DNA of 64,000 bases from Luteimonas granuli (GTDB lineage Bacteria; Pseudomonadota; Gammaproteobacteria; Xanthomonadales; Xanthomonadaceae): the NCBI RefSeq assembly GCF_007795095.1, contig NZ_CP042218.1:310001-374000 (forward strand), given 5' to 3'. The translations under genes and the position numbers were made by a program. The notes beneath the pieces were generated by a model, which was given only the letters and a program-made list of their open reading frames with translations, searched no databases and was not told where the DNA came from. Shown one piece after another: positions 63,469-64,000 of this stretch; within the stretch, counting starts at the first letter, position 1, and the number at the start of each line of letters is the position of its first letter.

Positions 63469-63909
63469 TTACCCGATCAGCCGCAGGCTCAGCGGATAGC
63501 GGTAATCCCTGCCATTCCACGCCCTGACCACGGCGACCACGCTGCACACCAGCCACACGATCGCTATCAGCACGTAGACGGCCAGGAGCAGCAGACCGGC
63601 GGGCAGCGTCAGGATCACCCCCAGCCCCAGCGTCAACACCGTGGCGCCGACCAGCGCGATGCCGATCGCCGTGGCCACGCAGGCATAGATGAACATGCTG
63701 AGGTTGAAATTCATCGCCTCGCGCGCGTGCGTGGCGATGAAGGCGGACTCGTCGCGTTTGACGAGGTAGACGATGCCGGCACCCAGTACGCCGGCCACGC
63801 CGGCGATCCAGCTGGTGCACAGGGCGAGCACCAGGGCGGCCAGGTGGGCCATGGCGGCCCACTGGCGCTCGGAAGGCGTGGTGACGGAGGAAGGCACGGG
63901 ATCGTCCAT
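63469..63909 (-). CDS. DUF4870-type membrane protein
   Basis: 146 aa with three to four membrane helices. The family pattern ERQWAAMAHLAALVLAL, VYLVKRDESAFIATHAREAM, NFNLSMFIYACVATAIGIAL and the Trp/Tyr-rich end (AWNGRDYRYPLSLRLIG) fits DUF4870, small membrane proteins of unknown function. It starts 6 bp after the stop of a paralogous gene cut by the window edge, so the two form a tandem pair. Confidence 0.85.
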   Translation of the reverse strand: MDDPVPSSVTTPSERQWAAMAHLAALVLALCTSWIAGVAGVLGAGIVYLVKRDESAFIATHAREAMNFNLSMFIYACVATAIGIALVGATVLTLGLGVILTLPAGLLLLAVYVLIAIVWLVCSVVAVVRAWNGRDYRYPLSLRLIG

Positions 63910-63915
63910 CGGGTC

Positions 63916-64000
63916 CTATTTCACCAGGCGGATCGCGAAGGGATAGCGGTAGGCCTCGCCCTTGTTGGCGGCCAGGGCGGCGATGATGCTGAAGATGATG
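63916..64000 (-). CDS. DUF4870-type membrane protein, C-terminal end only (cut by window edge)
   Basis: The last 27 codons of a second copy: IIFSIIAALAANKGEAYRYP then FAIRLVK and stop. The YRYPxxxRL ending is shared with the neighbouring gene, which marks the two as paralogues in tandem. Confidence 0.75.
   Translation of the reverse strand, partial: IIFSIIAALAANKGEAYRYPFAIRLVK

Overview
The window is one contiguous, GC-rich, gene-dense stretch of chromosome from a gammaproteobacterium, most likely of the Lysobacteraceae/Xanthomonadaceae (Luteimonas/Lysobacter-like). This placement is inferred from very high GC, the gene order map-glnD-dapD next to rpsB-tsf-pyrH-frr-uppS-cdsA-dxr-rseP-bamA-lpxD-fabZ-lpxA-lpxB-rnhB-dnaE-accA, the CCA end encoded in the tRNA gene, and TAnAnT-type -10 boxes. 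No phage, integrase, insertion sequence or CRISPR array is visible.

Layout. 1-6.6 kb: a cut LysR regulator, serS, a TonB-like protein, a small membrane-protein gene with an apparent frameshift, and the minus-strand run serC-pheA-aroA. 6.7-10.5 kb: msrPQ (periplasmic methionine sulfoxide repair), an FHA-domain membrane protein, a small PHA-granule-family protein and a membrane-anchored Mrr-like protein. 10.5-11.1 kb: a gene-free block with two inverted copies of a structured repeat, then a Pho box. 11.1-15.7 kb: pstSCAB-phoU. 15.8-17.9 kb: a three-gene cassette that matches the HvfABC copper-metallophore RiPP systems (EF-hand/EGKCG precursor, DUF692 MNIO enzyme, DUF2063 partner). Its enzyme gene carries a one-base frameshift near the 3' end. 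18-22 kb: RNA metabolism (rnt, rlmB, rnr) and tRNA-Leu(CAG). 22-30.5 kb: a thioredoxin-reductase-like flavoprotein, two tiny hydrophilic proteins, an isochorismatase-fold hydrolase, parC, tpm, a penicillin-acylase-family protein and an exported protein with a Gly/Lys-rich tail. 30.5-36.6 kb (minus): the overlapping run map-glnD-dapD-yffB-dapE, where DapD carries a histone-H1-like Lys/Ala tail.

36.6-60.2 kb (plus) is the essential core: S2 and EF-Ts, an HDOD-GGDEF protein, UMP kinase and ribosome recycling factor; undecaprenyl-PP, CDP-diacylglycerol and DXP-pathway steps; the site-2 protease RseP and BamA; lipid A steps LpxD/FabZ/LpxA/LpxB; then RNase HII, DnaE, AccA, TilS, XseB and IspA. Most of these genes overlap by 4-8 bp or nearly touch, so they are probably co-transcribed and translationally coupled. 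60.2-64 kb: a CHASE2 membrane protein with no recognised output domain, a secreted M48 metallopeptidase with an SH3-like domain, and two tandem DUF4870-type membrane proteins, the second cut by the window edge.

The most notable items are the HvfABC-like cassette with its frameshift, the paired inverted palindromic elements upstream of pstS, and the H1-like tail on DapD. All identifications rest on reading the translated sequences; no database search was run.
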